Below are positions 8,213-16,899 of a DNA stretch of 64,000 bases, one piece after another. Location: the NCBI RefSeq assembly GCF_002812485.1, contig NZ_CP025003.1:2914001-2978000 (forward strand), written 5' to 3'. Numbering within the stretch: position 1 is the first letter of the stretch; each line of letters opens with the position of its first letter. The stretch is from Dickeya fangzhongdai. GTDB taxonomy: Bacteria; Pseudomonadota; Gammaproteobacteria; Enterobacterales; Enterobacteriaceae. The position numbers and the translations under genes were made by a program. The notes under the pieces were generated by a model. The model saw only the letters and a program-made list of their open reading frames with translations. It ran no database searches and had not been told where the DNA came from.

Positions 8213-9775
8213 TTACTTGGTTTTTTCCTCTTCCGGGAACGGCGTGGTCATCATCGACACCATAATGCGGATACCGTCGATGTAGTTGCCGATGCGCATA
8301 TTTTCGTCGCTGCTGTAGGCGTTATTATCCGCATTCACCAGCGACACCACGGCAAAGGCGCTTTTCAGCGCGGCCAGCGCACCGTTGATCGGCGGCGACA
8401 CCCCCAGCATACGATTCTTCTCCGGATCGCCTTTAAGCGGCGCTTTCACGCCGGCCTGCGCCCATTTCGCCAACGGCGACGCCAGTTGCGTACGCACGGC
8501 AAACGAACTACCGGACGACGTCATCATGCTCATCGAAATCAGTTTGGGGTTGTGATTACGCTCCTGCAGCGAGGGCGAGTCGGAACGCACGATATAGAAA
8601 CCGTTGGCGGTTACATACCTTTTCAGCAGGTCATACAGGTAATCGGGCGAGGTTTCCGGCACCGTACGAATGTTGATGCTGGCTGTCGCGGTCGACGGAA
8701 TGGCGTAGATGGCTTTGCGGCCGGTATCGCCCGCCTTCAGACCGATGACGTCCAGCGACGGATACTGCACCGCTTCCACCGGGTTGGGCGCCATTTTTTC
8801 CAGTTGGGTCACCCCATAACGGCTTTCGATGGTGCCCGGCTGCGGCGCCTGCGCAGCCAGCTGTTTGCGTTCGTCATCGGAGATTTTGACCCGGTCATAA
8901 AACCCCGGCAACGTCACCCGACCGTTGGCGTCTTTGATTCCAGCCAGCAGGCTCGCCAGCTGTTGCACCGGATTGACGATCACATTGCCGAACGCGCCGC
9001 TGTGGGCCGCCGGGTCGGGACCGAACACCGTCATGTCCACCTGTATCGACCCGCGATAGCCAAACGTGAGCACCGGCACATTATTGGTGTTCACTGCGCC
9101 GTTAAAAATCACCACGCCGTCATTTTTCAGCCGGGCGGCGTTCTGATTGACCACCGCGGCCAGGTGCGGCGAACCGCGCTCCTCTTCCGAATCGAGCAGC
9201 ACCTTGATATTCACCGTGGTGGCGGTATTGGCGCTTTTCAGCGCATCCACCGCGGTCAGGAACAGGGAGATGACCCCTTTGCCGTCCGAGGCCGAGCGCC
9301 CGAACACGCGCCATTCCGGATCCAGCCCCGGCTGCATCAGCCGTTCGTTGGGTTGCGGCACCCAGATACCGCGTGAATCCTTGATTTTCAGCGTCGGTTT
9401 CCAGGGGTCGGTACTCCATTCGGACGCGCTGGCCGACTGACCATCAAAGTGCATCAGGAACAGCACGGTCGGGCGGTTGGGTTGCATCGGCCCCAGCTCG
9501 GCATACAGCATCGGGTGCGCGCCATTGGCCAGTTGCTGGGTGGTAAATCCCCGCTTCTGAAAAGCCTTGTCCAGCCAGTTGAGGTTGCGCTGAATATCCG
9601 CCGCCACGTCGGTGTCGTTGCTGAGCGTCAAGCCGTCGAGGTATTCAGGAAAGCTGGCCTGAGCGAAGCGCTGGGCGTCAGTCGGCGTCATGATCCACTG
9701 CGCCTGAGCGGAACCTGCCGTCACCAGCGCACCGAGCGCGCCAGCCAACAGGAGTTTGTTGCCACGAAGCATCAT
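8213..9775 (-). CDS. Secreted M20-family metallopeptidase
   Basis: A 520-residue protein from the first of two ATGs (9775), chosen because GGAAGGA lies five bases upstream; the frame extends further without a good site. MMLRGNKLLLAGALGALV followed by SAQA is a clear signal peptide, so the enzyme is probably periplasmic. M20 metal-centre motifs are visible: LMHFDGQ (His-x-Asp), FGRSASDGKG (bridging Asp) and LLDSEEERGSPH (catalytic Glu pair), with a lid domain after them. Family members are di-zinc amino- or carboxypeptidases, or acyl-amino-acid hydrolases. The MFS permease gene lies upstream on the same strand, so the two might act on one substrate (inference). Confidence 0.9.
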   Translation of the reverse strand: MMLRGNKLLLAGALGALVTAGSAQAQWIMTPTDAQRFAQASFPEYLDGLTLSNDTDVAADIQRNLNWLDKAFQKRGFTTQQLANGAHPMLYAELGPMQPNRPTVLFLMHFDGQSASASEWSTDPWKPTLKIKDSRGIWVPQPNERLMQPGLDPEWRVFGRSASDGKGVISLFLTAVDALKSANTATTVNIKVLLDSEEERGSPHLAAVVNQNAARLKNDGVVIFNGAVNTNNVPVLTFGYRGSIQVDMTVFGPDPAAHSGAFGNVIVNPVQQLASLLAGIKDANGRVTLPGFYDRVKISDDERKQLAAQAPQPGTIESRYGVTQLEKMAPNPVEAVQYPSLDVIGLKAGDTGRKAIYAIPSTATASINIRTVPETSPDYLYDLLKRYVTANGFYIVRSDSPSLQERNHNPKLISMSMMTSSGSSFAVRTQLASPLAKWAQAGVKAPLKGDPEKNRMLGVSPPINGALAALKSAFAVVSLVNADNNAYSSDENMRIGNYIDGIRIMVSMMTTPFPEEEKTK

Positions 9776-9873
9776 AAGTATCCTTCCAGCCAGAGGAAAA
9801 AAAAGAACATCCATCTTCTGGTTATCGGCAGTATCGGTCATCGCCTGAGCGATCTGGCCGCGATTCACCCACC

Positions 9874-9938
9874 GGGTTATCCCTGCTTAGGTTTATCCCT
9901 GCTTAGGTTTATCCCTGCTTAGGTTTTATCCCTACTTA
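9874..9938. repeat. Four tandem copies of a 16-bp unit
   Basis: The unit GGTTTATCCCTGCTTA occurs four times head to tail: 9874-9889 (one mismatch), 9890-9905 and 9906-9921 (identical), and 9922-9938 (one inserted T and one substitution). The array lies about 100 bp upstream of the M20 peptidase start, in the 274-bp gap after the MFS gene. It is not a CRISPR array, because there are no spacers. Confidence 0.9.
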
Positions 9939-10049
9939 TAGATAAGCATGCTTCGTGGCAGCGGAATGCGGGCTATATCAAAACCCCCGCTGTTTTTAAG
10001 CCGCAACCCATTCATTTTATGGCTGCAGGAACAGCATTTTCCCACGATA

Positions 10050-11468
10050 TCAGATATTTTCCAGCCGGACGCCGCGGGTCCGCGGACCGAACACGCCGAC
10101 CGTCACCACTACGGTCAACATGCTGATGATGATGAACGCCAGCACACCGCTGGTATCGTAATGTTGCAGAATCAAACCGATGACGATACTGCTGAGCGCC
10201 GTGGACAGGCGGCTGAAGGAGTAACAGAAACCCACACCGCGGGCGCGGATCGCCGTGGGGAAAACCTCGGTCTGATAGGCGTGATAGCTGATGGTCAGCC
10301 AGGCGTTGGAATAGGTGATCAGAAAACCACAGACAATCAACCACAGCGGTTGCGTCTGAAAGGCAAACAGCGTGCCGCACACCACCGTCATCAGCGACGA
10401 CAACACAATTTGCCACTTGTTTTCGAGTTTGCCGGCGTACCAACTGCACAGCAGCGACCCCAGCGGGTAGGCCAGCGTAATGAAAAACGCGTACAGCAGG
10501 CTGTGGGTCACGGTCGCGCCCCGTCCCGCCAGCAGCGCCGGCAGCCAGTTGCCAAAACCGAAGAACCCGATAGCCTGAAAGATATTCATGACCACCAGCA
10601 TCAGGGTGCGGCGGCGATAGCGCACTGACCAGATATCAAGAAATCGACCGCGCGACGGCAGCGTAATCTTCGTCTGCGGCTCCAGCGCCTTACCCGGCGG
10701 TACGCCGCAGCGGTGCTCCATCGCGGTCATCACCTTTTCCGCTTCCCGGTAGCGTCCACGCGATGCCAGCCAACGCGCCGACTCCACCAGATTACGGCGC
10801 AGCAGCCACACCACCAGCGAGCACACCGCGCCGATGATCACCACATAACGCCAGCCGGATAGCCCCCAGAACGTCTGCGGCACCAGCCACCAGGACATCA
10901 GCGCCACCGTCGGCACCGACAGGAACTGCATGAAGAACGCCAGCGCAAACGCCTGGCTACGCAGGTGGGTCGGCGCCCATTCGGATAGATAGGTATCGAT
11001 GGTCACCAGCTCTACCCCCAAACCAATCCCCACCAGAAAGCGGCAGAGGATCACCCATTCCGCCTGCGTCTGGAACGCCATCAACAGCGAGAACGCGCCA
11101 TACCACGCCAGCGCAAACATGAAAGCGGCGCGACGCCCGAGTCGATCCGCCTGCGGCGCTAGCAGGCTGGCGCCGATAAACAGGCCGAAAAAGGTGGCGG
11201 ACGCAAACGTAGCCTGATCCGACACGCCGAACAATCCCTCCTTTCCGGTGTGGAAAATCTTCTCCCCAATCAGCCCGGTGCTGATGTAAGCCGTCTGAAA
11301 CAGGTCGTAAAGTTCAAAGAAGCCGCCCAGCGACAGCAGGATGATGAAACGCCACAATCCCCACGATGAGGGTAAGGCATCAATACGCGTCGCCAGCGAG
11401 TGAAGAGGAAGAGGATGATTGACGTCGTAAACCGTCGGCGCGTTGCGCGCACTGAAAGTCGAGTCCAT
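10050..11468 (-). CDS. MFS permease, metabolite:H+ symporter type
   Basis: A 472-residue 12-helix MFS protein. QADRLGRRAAFMFAL is motif A, and CRFLVGIGLGVELVTIDTYL is the RxxxGxGxG segment of sugar-porter and metabolite:H+ symporter families, probably used for uptake. A large central loop (RNLVESARWLASRGRYREAEK) is also typical of these families. The start at 11468 (MDSTFSARN) has AGGGG seven bases upstream; the frame extends 21 codons further but lacks a site. The substrate is not identifiable. The gene is on the same strand and upstream of the M20 peptidase gene. Confidence 0.88.
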   Translation of the reverse strand: MDSTFSARNAPTVYDVNHPLPLHSLATRIDALPSSWGLWRFIILLSLGGFFELYDLFQTAYISTGLIGEKIFHTGKEGLFGVSDQATFASATFFGLFIGASLLAPQADRLGRRAAFMFALAWYGAFSLLMAFQTQAEWVILCRFLVGIGLGVELVTIDTYLSEWAPTHLRSQAFALAFFMQFLSVPTVALMSWWLVPQTFWGLSGWRYVVIIGAVCSLVVWLLRRNLVESARWLASRGRYREAEKVMTAMEHRCGVPPGKALEPQTKITLPSRGRFLDIWSVRYRRRTLMLVVMNIFQAIGFFGFGNWLPALLAGRGATVTHSLLYAFFITLAYPLGSLLCSWYAGKLENKWQIVLSSLMTVVCGTLFAFQTQPLWLIVCGFLITYSNAWLTISYHAYQTEVFPTAIRARGVGFCYSFSRLSTALSSIVIGLILQHYDTSGVLAFIIISMLTVVVTVGVFGPRTRGVRLENI

Positions 11469-11638
11469 GGTATTGCCCCTGATTGATGGTCGGTTGTCGT
11501 TGGTAAACGTTCTGGCAAACCATAGCGGCAATAATTATCATTTGTTATTGTTTGTCGATAACATTATTTGCAGGATATTAAAGTGCAACCGGGCGGCAAT
11601 ATCCTGCATCGGGGCTTTACGAATGTTATCCAGATGTT

Positions 11639-11664
11639 ATCGCCATCCGCAGTGTGATGGCGAT
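11639..11664. other. 9-bp inverted repeat in the gap between MFS permease and ycjF
   Basis: ATCGCCATC (11639-11647) and GATGGCGAT (11656-11664) form a perfect dyad with an 8-base spacer and no T-run. It lies in the 264-bp region upstream of the MFS permease start and downstream of the ycjF stop. It may be a terminator-like structure for ycjF or an operator; this is unresolved. Nothing else is seen in the gap. Confidence 0.3.
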
Positions 11665-11732
11665 CGACGGGCGATATGACTGGTTACATAACGCACAACC
11701 TGTGGAGGTGCTTTTATGCCAAGCGCCGGGCA

Positions 11733-12791
11733 TTACTCCCCAGACGACGATGACGGCGTTTTCACCCGAATCCGGCCAATCAGCTCACGCCGGAAATCCC
11801 CCAGCCGGGGCTTGTCATCCAGCCACGGCAGCGGGCGACACAGTTCCATAGCGCGAATCCCCAGCCGCGCGGTCAGTAGACCGGCGCCCAGCCCTTGCGC
11901 CGCGCGCGCCGACAGCCGCGCCGCCAAATCCTGAGACATCCAGTCCATACCGATTTCCCGCACCAGCTCGCTGGCGCCGGCAAACGCCACATTCAGCAGC
12001 ACCAGCCGGAACAGGCGAATACGGCTGAAATAGCCCAGTTCGATGCCGTACAACCGCGCAATGCGATTGACCAGCCGCAGATTGCGCCAGGCGATGAACG
12101 CCATGTCTACCAGCGCCAGCGGGCTGACGGCAATCATCAGCGCCGACTCGGCGGCGGAGCGGCTGATCTCGCGGCGCGCCCGGGCGTCCAGCACCGGTTG
12201 CACCATATGAGCGTACAACTCGGTGACTTCACGATCGTTGTGAGTATCGTGCAGCGACGCCTGCCAGCGTTGCAGCGCCGGATGTCCGACATCCAACCCG
12301 GCCTGACGGGCCAGATTCTCACAAAAGACGCGGGCGCTGCCCGTACCGTGGCTGTTGAGCAATTCCCGCGCCCGATCGCGCGTTTCCGCCCGCTGGCGCA
12401 ACCGATACAACCGGCGCCACTCGACCGCCAGCGCGCCGACGCCGGCGCCGACAATCAGGGTGCCCGCCGCCACGCCGCCGAGCGCAATCCAGTCCTGACT
12501 CATCCAGGCCTGATACAGCGAACGCCCGCCCTGCGCCAGCGCGCTAAGGCCAAACAGCGCCACGCCCAGACCCAGCATCCTCCGCCACAGGCTTCGGCGC
12601 GGGCGCAACGCGTCGCTGACCACCTGCTCGGCGCTCTCGCCGTCATCCGGTTCGTCGTCGTCGGCCGTTGCCGCCGGAATAAAACGTTGCGCCTCGCTGT
12701 CGGCAAAGGCAACCGACGGCCGCAGCGGCCCATCGGCCGGCGCCACCGGCGTATTGTCGAAGGTGATGCGGGGTTTCAACGGCTCATTCAT
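11733..12791 (-). CDS. ycjF: Psp-associated inner-membrane protein YcjF (UPF0283)
   Basis: A 352-residue protein of the YcjF/TIGR01620 family, recognised by [13 protein letters not shown] at the start, two central transmembrane helices (about residues 70-125) and a conserved C-terminal domain ending in [14 protein letters not shown]. Its ATG overlaps the ycjX TGA by four bases (ATGA), so translation is probably coupled. In E. coli ycjX and ycjF are expressed with the phage-shock genes under PspF; the same order is kept here. The exact role in envelope stress is not established. Confidence 0.93.
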   Translation of the reverse strand: MNEPLKPRITFDNTPVAPADGPLRPSVAFADSEAQRFIPAATADDDEPDDGESAEQVVSDALRPRRSLWRRMLGLGVALFGLSALAQGGRSLYQAWMSQDWIALGGVAAGTLIVGAGVGALAVEWRRLYRLRQRAETRDRARELLNSHGTGSARVFCENLARQAGLDVGHPALQRWQASLHDTHNDREVTELYAHMVQPVLDARARREISRSAAESALMIAVSPLALVDMAFIAWRNLRLVNRIARLYGIELGYFSRIRLFRLVLLNVAFAGASELVREIGMDWMSQDLAARLSARAAQGLGAGLLTARLGIRAMELCRPLPWLDDKPRLGDFRRELIGRIRVKTPSSSSGE

Positions 12792-14203
12792 CGCAATTTG
12801 TCTCCCAGTAAAAATTCCATCACCGTATCCAGGCGGATATGCGGCAACGGCGCGTCCGTCTGCATTTCCAGCGGCCGAAACGGTTCAAAGTGAAATCCCT
12901 GCTCGCGCCAGAAGGACGGTTCCGGCAGCCGTGACGGTACATCGCCGGGATACACGGTGACCGGCTCGCCGTCCGCCAGCCGGTTGCCGCGCAGAGCCGG
13001 CAACGACTGCCCCTGATGCGACACCACGCCGCTTTGCGTCGCCTGCACCGAAGCAATCCCCGCACAGTCGATCTCAATCCCCTCGAACGCCGCATTACGC
13101 CAGGCTTCCTGCACCAGTTGCTGTAGCAACGACACCAGATTGGCGTGCTGATCGGCGGTGATATGGTCGGACTGGCTGGCGGCGAACATCAGCCGGTCGA
13201 TGCAGGGCGAAAACAGCCGACGCAATAACGTGCGCTTGCCGTAGTGAAAGCTCTGCATCAGTTGGGTCAGCGCCAGCCGCATATCGTTAAACGACTGTAC
13301 GCCGTGGTTGAGCGGTTGCAGGCAGTCCACCAGCACGATTTGCCGGTCGAAGCGCACAAAGTGCTGGCGGTAGAATTCGCGCACCACATGCTGGCAGTAG
13401 TAATCAAACCGCTGACGCAGCATGCCGATCAGGGTGTGATCGCCCGCCTGCGTCAGCGCGGCATCCAGCCGGTCGTCAGGCCACGGCCAGGGAAAGAACT
13501 GCAATACCGGCGCGCCGGCCAGATCGCCCGGCAGCACAAAGCGCCCCGGCTGAATGAAATGCAGACCTTCCTGTTTGCAGCGCAGCAGGTAGTCGGTGTA
13601 TGCCCGGGCGATCGCCGCCAGTCGGTTCTCATCCGCCGGCGCCAGCGGGTCGAGCCCTTCGCACATCGCCAGCCAGGGTTGCGCCCAATTGAGCCGATCG
13701 CCCTGCAACATAGTGGACATCTGGCGCGACCAGTCGGCGTAACTCTGCTCCAGCAGCGGCAGATCCAGCAGCCATTCGCCGGGATAATCGACGATTTCCA
13801 GATAGAGCGTGGCGGTATCGCGGAAGTGGCGCAGCAGGCTGTCGTGGGAACGGTAACGCAGCGCCAGCCTGATTTCGCTGACGCCGCGGGTCGGCGTCGG
13901 CCAGGCGGGCGGCACGCCGTACAGCGACGCCATGCCTTCGTCATAGGCAAAGCGGGGAATGCCCAGGTCCCGCTGTGGAATGCGCCTGGCGCCCAGCAGC
14001 CGGTTTTCGCGCGCTACCGAAAACAGCGGCAGCCGTGCGCCGTGCTGAGCATTGAGCAATTGATTGACCAACGACGTAATAAACGCCGTTTTGCCGCTGC
14101 GGCTCAGGCCGGTGACCGCCAGCCGCAGATGGCGATCGGCGCTGCGATTGACCAGCGCGTTGAATTCGTTCTGTAACCGGTTGAAAGGAAGGGAATAAGC
14201 CAT
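12788..14203 (-). CDS. ycjX: Psp-associated P-loop ATPase/GTPase-like protein YcjX (DUF463)
   Basis: A 471-residue protein very similar to E. coli YcjX. Walker A is GLSRSGKT near residue 30, and [14 protein letters not shown] and [11 protein letters not shown] are further conserved blocks. The start at 14203 ([14 protein letters not shown]) has AGGA five bases upstream; further in-frame codons reach 14242. It is transcribed away from pspC after a 165-bp gap holding a hairpin and a 15-bp duplication, and overlaps ycjF. E. coli pspD and pspE, which lie near here in that species, are absent. Confidence 0.94.
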   Translation of the reverse strand: MAYSLPFNRLQNEFNALVNRSADRHLRLAVTGLSRSGKTAFITSLVNQLLNAQHGARLPLFSVARENRLLGARRIPQRDLGIPRFAYDEGMASLYGVPPAWPTPTRGVSEIRLALRYRSHDSLLRHFRDTATLYLEIVDYPGEWLLDLPLLEQSYADWSRQMSTMLQGDRLNWAQPWLAMCEGLDPLAPADENRLAAIARAYTDYLLRCKQEGLHFIQPGRFVLPGDLAGAPVLQFFPWPWPDDRLDAALTQAGDHTLIGMLRQRFDYYCQHVVREFYRQHFVRFDRQIVLVDCLQPLNHGVQSFNDMRLALTQLMQSFHYGKRTLLRRLFSPCIDRLMFAASQSDHITADQHANLVSLLQQLVQEAWRNAAFEGIEIDCAGIASVQATQSGVVSHQGQSLPALRGNRLADGEPVTVYPGDVPSRLPEPSFWREQGFHFEPFRPLEMQTDAPLPHIRLDTVMEFLLGDKLR

Positions 14204-14267
14204 GACGCTCCTGTTCATTGTCCTGCCCGACGATAACCGCATTATGGTGCGACCGCCGCAAAAAAAC

Positions 14268-14297
14268 GAAAAACGACAACATGAAAAACGACAACAT
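14268..14297. repeat. Perfect 15-bp tandem duplication in pspC-ycjX gap
   Basis: GAAAAACGACAACAT occurs twice in direct succession (14268-14282 and 14283-14297) with no mismatch. It lies just upstream of the ycjX start in the region expected to be the mRNA leader. Confidence 0.9.
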
Positions 14298-14305
14298 ATA
14301 ATGTA

Positions 14306-14331
14306 CGGGATTCGATGGGCGCCGAATCCCG
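14306..14331 (-). terminator. Hairpin downstream of pspC (attenuator or partial terminator)
   Basis: CGGGATTCG (14306-14314) and CGAATCCCG (14323-14331) form a perfect 9-bp stem with an 8-base loop, 38 bp after the pspC stop. No strong U-run follows on the transcribed strand, so it may only reduce read-through into ycjX-ycjF or stabilise the pspABC message. Confidence 0.5.
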
Positions 14332-14368
14332 CAGAAGAGATCAGGCCAGCCGTCGGCCGGCGTGGTGA

Positions 14369-14728
14369 TTATAGCTGACGGAACTTGCTGCGCAGGCCGT
14401 ACGTGTCCGATGTGATATAGCGTTCAATGCTACGCAACCGCTGCTCGCTGGCGCTCAGTATCGCATCCGCCTGATCCAGCAGCGCGTTCGGCGAAACGCC
14501 GGCGTCGGCGGGCTGATATTCCTCCGGCGGCGCCGGGTCCAGCACGAAGCTGAGAATAATGTAGGCCACCACGGTAATCAGAAACAGACCGAAGAAAATC
14601 GACAGCACGGCGATGAGGCGCACCAGCTTTACCGGCACATCAAAATAACGCGCCAGCCCGGCGCATACGCCTTTGATCATGCCCTCTTCCGGCAAACGAT
14701 AGAGTTTTCGCTCAAAACGGGTGTTCAT
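14369..14728 (-). CDS. pspC: Phage shock protein C
   Basis: A 119-residue protein with the PspC domain: KLYRLPEEGMIKGVCAGLARYF at the N-terminus, a transmembrane helix (about residues 38-63, AVLSIFFGLFLITVVAYIIL) and a cytoplasmic C-terminal tail. PspC and PspB are inner-membrane sensors that bind PspA and release PspF under envelope stress. The start codon overlaps the pspB stop (ATGA), indicating coupling. The length matches E. coli PspC. Confidence 0.96.
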   Translation of the reverse strand: MNTRFERKLYRLPEEGMIKGVCAGLARYFDVPVKLVRLIAVLSIFFGLFLITVVAYIILSFVLDPAPPEEYQPADAGVSPNALLDQADAILSASEQRLRSIERYITSDTYGLRSKFRQL

Positions 14729-14958
14729 CAGGATTGCCTCCAGTTGGGATGCTCCGCATCCAGAATCTGTTCCAGCGCGTCAATCCGCTCGCGCATACGC
14801 TGTGCATCTTCCGTTAACCGGGTCAGCCGCTGCTGTTCAGCCGGATCCCATTGCGGCGCACGGTTGCGGCGCTGGCTGTAGTGCAGCCACAGCCACAGCG
14901 GCGCCACAAACAGCAGAAACACCGTCAGCGGAATCATTGTCATTACCAGAGCACCCAT
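14728..14958 (-). CDS. pspB: Phage shock protein B
   Basis: A 76-residue protein with one N-terminal transmembrane helix (MIPLTVFLLFVAPLWLWLHY) and a charged coiled-coil tail with leucine-zipper-like spacing (RLTRLTEDAQRMRERIDALE). It partners PspC in sensing membrane stress. AAGGAG six bases before the ATG supports the start. It overlaps pspC. Confidence 0.96.
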   Translation of the reverse strand: MGALVMTMIPLTVFLLFVAPLWLWLHYSQRRNRAPQWDPAEQQRLTRLTEDAQRMRERIDALEQILDAEHPNWRQS

Positions 14959-14991
14959 TTTTTCTCCTTAATTATTATGGTAATGCGGCAA

Positions 14992-15013
14992 GGCTGCCGC
15001 CGCAGCGGCAGCC
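14992..15013 (-). terminator. Hairpin between pspA and pspB
   Basis: GGCTGCCGC and GCGGCAGCC form a perfect 9-bp GC-rich stem with a CGCA tetraloop, just after the pspA stop. There is no U-run. Such a structure could give higher PspA than PspB/PspC by mRNA stabilisation or partial termination (inference). Confidence 0.5.
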
Positions 15014-15021
15014 GGTGGCGA

Positions 15022-15687
15022 TTACTCCGCCGGTTTTACCTTGGCTTTCAGCGCCGCCAGTTGCGCATCGATCTCATCGCTGGCCTTCAAATCGGCAAAC
15101 TGCTGATCCAGCGATTTCTGTTTGCCCAGACCCACGCTTTCCGCTTCGGCTTCCAGCGTATCGATACGGCGTTCGAACTGTTCAAAGCGCGCCATCGCTT
15201 CATCCAGTTTACCGCTGTCGAGCTGGCGGCGGATATCGCGGGATGAACTGGCGGCCTGATGACGCAGCGTTAGCGCCTGCTGGCGAGCGCGGGTTTCGGT
15301 CAGCTTATTCTCCAGCTCGCCGATTTCCCGTTTCAGGCGTTCCAGCGTTTCGTCCACCGCCGCCGCTTCCTGTTCCAGTACCGCTACCAGTTCCGTCAAT
15401 TTCTGTTTTTCCACCAGCGCGGCGCGCGCCAGTTCCTCACGCTCGCGGCGCAGCGCCAGTTCCGCTTTTTCCTGCCACTCGTCCTGCTGACCACGAGCCT
15501 GCTCAATGCGGCGGGCCAGCTGTTTCTTTTCCGCCAGCGCCCGGGCGGAGGTGGAACGCACTTCAACCAGTGTATCTTCCATTTCCTGAATCATCAGCCG
15601 CACCAGCTTCTGCGGGTCCTCGGCTTTATCCAGCAAGGCATTGATATTGGCGTTCACGATGTCGGCAAAACGGGAAAAAATACCCAT
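15022..15687 (-). CDS. pspA: Phage shock protein A
   Basis: A 221-residue, almost entirely coiled-coil protein of the PspA/IM30 (ESCRT-III-like) family, beginning [20 protein letters not shown] with the amphipathic membrane-binding helix. The PspF-binding block [16 protein letters not shown] follows at about residue 40. PspA binds stressed inner membrane and also inhibits PspF ATPase. GAGGAG six bases upstream supports the start. It is the first gene of the operon, 219 bp from divergent pspF. Confidence 0.97.
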   Translation of the reverse strand: MGIFSRFADIVNANINALLDKAEDPQKLVRLMIQEMEDTLVEVRSTSARALAEKKQLARRIEQARGQQDEWQEKAELALRREREELARAALVEKQKLTELVAVLEQEAAAVDETLERLKREIGELENKLTETRARQQALTLRHQAASSSRDIRRQLDSGKLDEAMARFEQFERRIDTLEAEAESVGLGKQKSLDQQFADLKASDEIDAQLAALKAKVKPAE

Positions 15688-15770
15688 ACTCTACTCCTCA
15701 GTGATTTCCGGCGTCTGCGACGCCCGGTTCGTTATCTCCATCAGCCGTTGCCTGATGACACACTGACATA

Positions 15771-15786
15771 ATCAAATGCCGTGCCA
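15771..15786 (-). promoter_or_regulatory. Candidate sigma-54 promoter of pspABC
   Basis: On the minus strand TGGCACG (15786-15780), four bases and TTGAT (15775-15771) match the sigma-54 consensus TGGCACG-N4-TTGCA at the -24 element exactly, with one change at the -12 (GA for GC). It lies about 85 bp upstream of pspA and divergent from pspF, as in E. coli, where PspF activates this promoter. PspF and IHF sites should lie in 15788-15900 but cannot be delimited by eye. Confidence 0.8.
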
Positions 15787-15906
15787 ACTTTTCTTTATCA
15801 AATAATTCATTGATAAATAACGTATTAACGACCGGCGTATACAGCGTGCGCTATCTTTGCTATGGTCAAATTAACTAACAAGTGGTGAAAAATACAAGGC
15901 AATGTC

Positions 15907-16899
15907 ATGGCGCATGAGCAAGAGTCGTTACTGGGCGAAGCCAACAGTTTTCTGGAAGTGCTGGAGCAGGTGTCGCAACTGGCGCAGCTCAGCAAACCGG
16001 TGCTGGTGATTGGCGAACGGGGGACCGGTAAGGAACTGATCGCCAGCCGCCTGCATTACCTGTCGCCCCGCTGGCAGGGGCCGTTCATTTCGCTCAACTG
16101 CGCGGCGCTGAACGAAAACCTGCTGGACTCCGAACTGTTCGGCCATGAAGCCGGCGCCTTTACCGGCGCGCAAAAGCGACATCTGGGCCGTTTTGAGCGC
16201 GCCGACGGCGGCACGCTGTTTCTGGATGAACTGGCCACCGCGCCGATGCTGGTGCAGGAAAAGCTGTTGCGGGTGATCGAATACGGCGTGCTGGAGCGCG
16301 TGGGCGGCGGACAGTCGCTGCAGGTGGACGTGCGGCTGGTGTGCGCCACCAACGAAGACCTGCCCGCGCTGGCCGCACAGGGGAAATTCCGCGCCGACCT
16401 GCTGGACCGGCTGGCGTTCGACGTGGTTCATCTGCCGCCGCTGCGCCAGCGCCAGCAGGACATCATGCTGCTGGCGCAGCATTTCGCGGTACAGATGTGC
16501 CGGGAATTGGGGCTGCCGCTGTTTCCGGGTTTCAGCCCGCAGGCGGAGCGCGCGCTGCTGGATTACGCCTGGCCGGGCAACATCCGCGAGCTGAAAAATG
16601 TGGTGGAGCGCTCGCTGTACCGGCACGGCGACAGCCGCGATCCGGTGGATCGCATCATCCTCAACCCGTTCAAGCCGCTGGCGGCATTCATACCCGAAAA
16701 GGAAACCGCCGCATCGGCGTCGCTCCCCGCGCTGCCGCTGGACCTGCGCGGCTGGCAGCATGATCAGGAACGGCAACTGGTGCAGCAGGCGCTGGCGCAG
16801 GCTCGCTTTAACCAGCGCAAAGCGGCCGAACTATTGGGGGTGACCTACCACCAGTTTCGCGGCTTGTTAAAGAAACATGCCATCAATGACAGTGAATGA
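15907..16899 (+). CDS. pspF: Sigma-54-dependent activator PspF
   Basis: A 330-residue bacterial enhancer-binding protein that, like E. coli PspF, lacks a receiver domain. It has Walker A GERGTGKE (about residue 38), the sigma-54 contact loop GAFTGA, Walker B GGTLFLDE and a C-terminal Fis-type helix-turn-helix (NQRKAAELLGVTYHQFRGLL). It activates psp transcription and is held inactive by PspA. Translation starts at 15907 (MAHEQESLLGEANSF). Its last 23 bases overlap the longest version of the AraC gene downstream. Confidence 0.97.
   Translation: MAHEQESLLGEANSFLEVLEQVSQLAQLSKPVLVIGERGTGKELIASRLHYLSPRWQGPFISLNCAALNENLLDSELFGHEAGAFTGAQKRHLGRFERADGGTLFLDELATAPMLVQEKLLRVIEYGVLERVGGGQSLQVDVRLVCATNEDLPALAAQGKFRADLLDRLAFDVVHLPPLRQRQQDIMLLAQHFAVQMCRELGLPLFPGFSPQAERALLDYAWPGNIRELKNVVERSLYRHGDSRDPVDRIILNPFKPLAAFIPEKETAASASLPALPLDLRGWQHDQERQLVQQALAQARFNQRKAAELLGVTYHQFRGLLKKHAINDSE

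Noticed and set aside
9874..9938. Possible CRISPR array
   Set aside because: Units are directly adjacent without spacers, only 16 bp long, and no cas genes are present.
12137..13950. Several open frames inside ycjF and ycjX
   Set aside because: Alternate-frame Arg/Cys/Trp-rich translations of GC-rich codons, with no homology signal.
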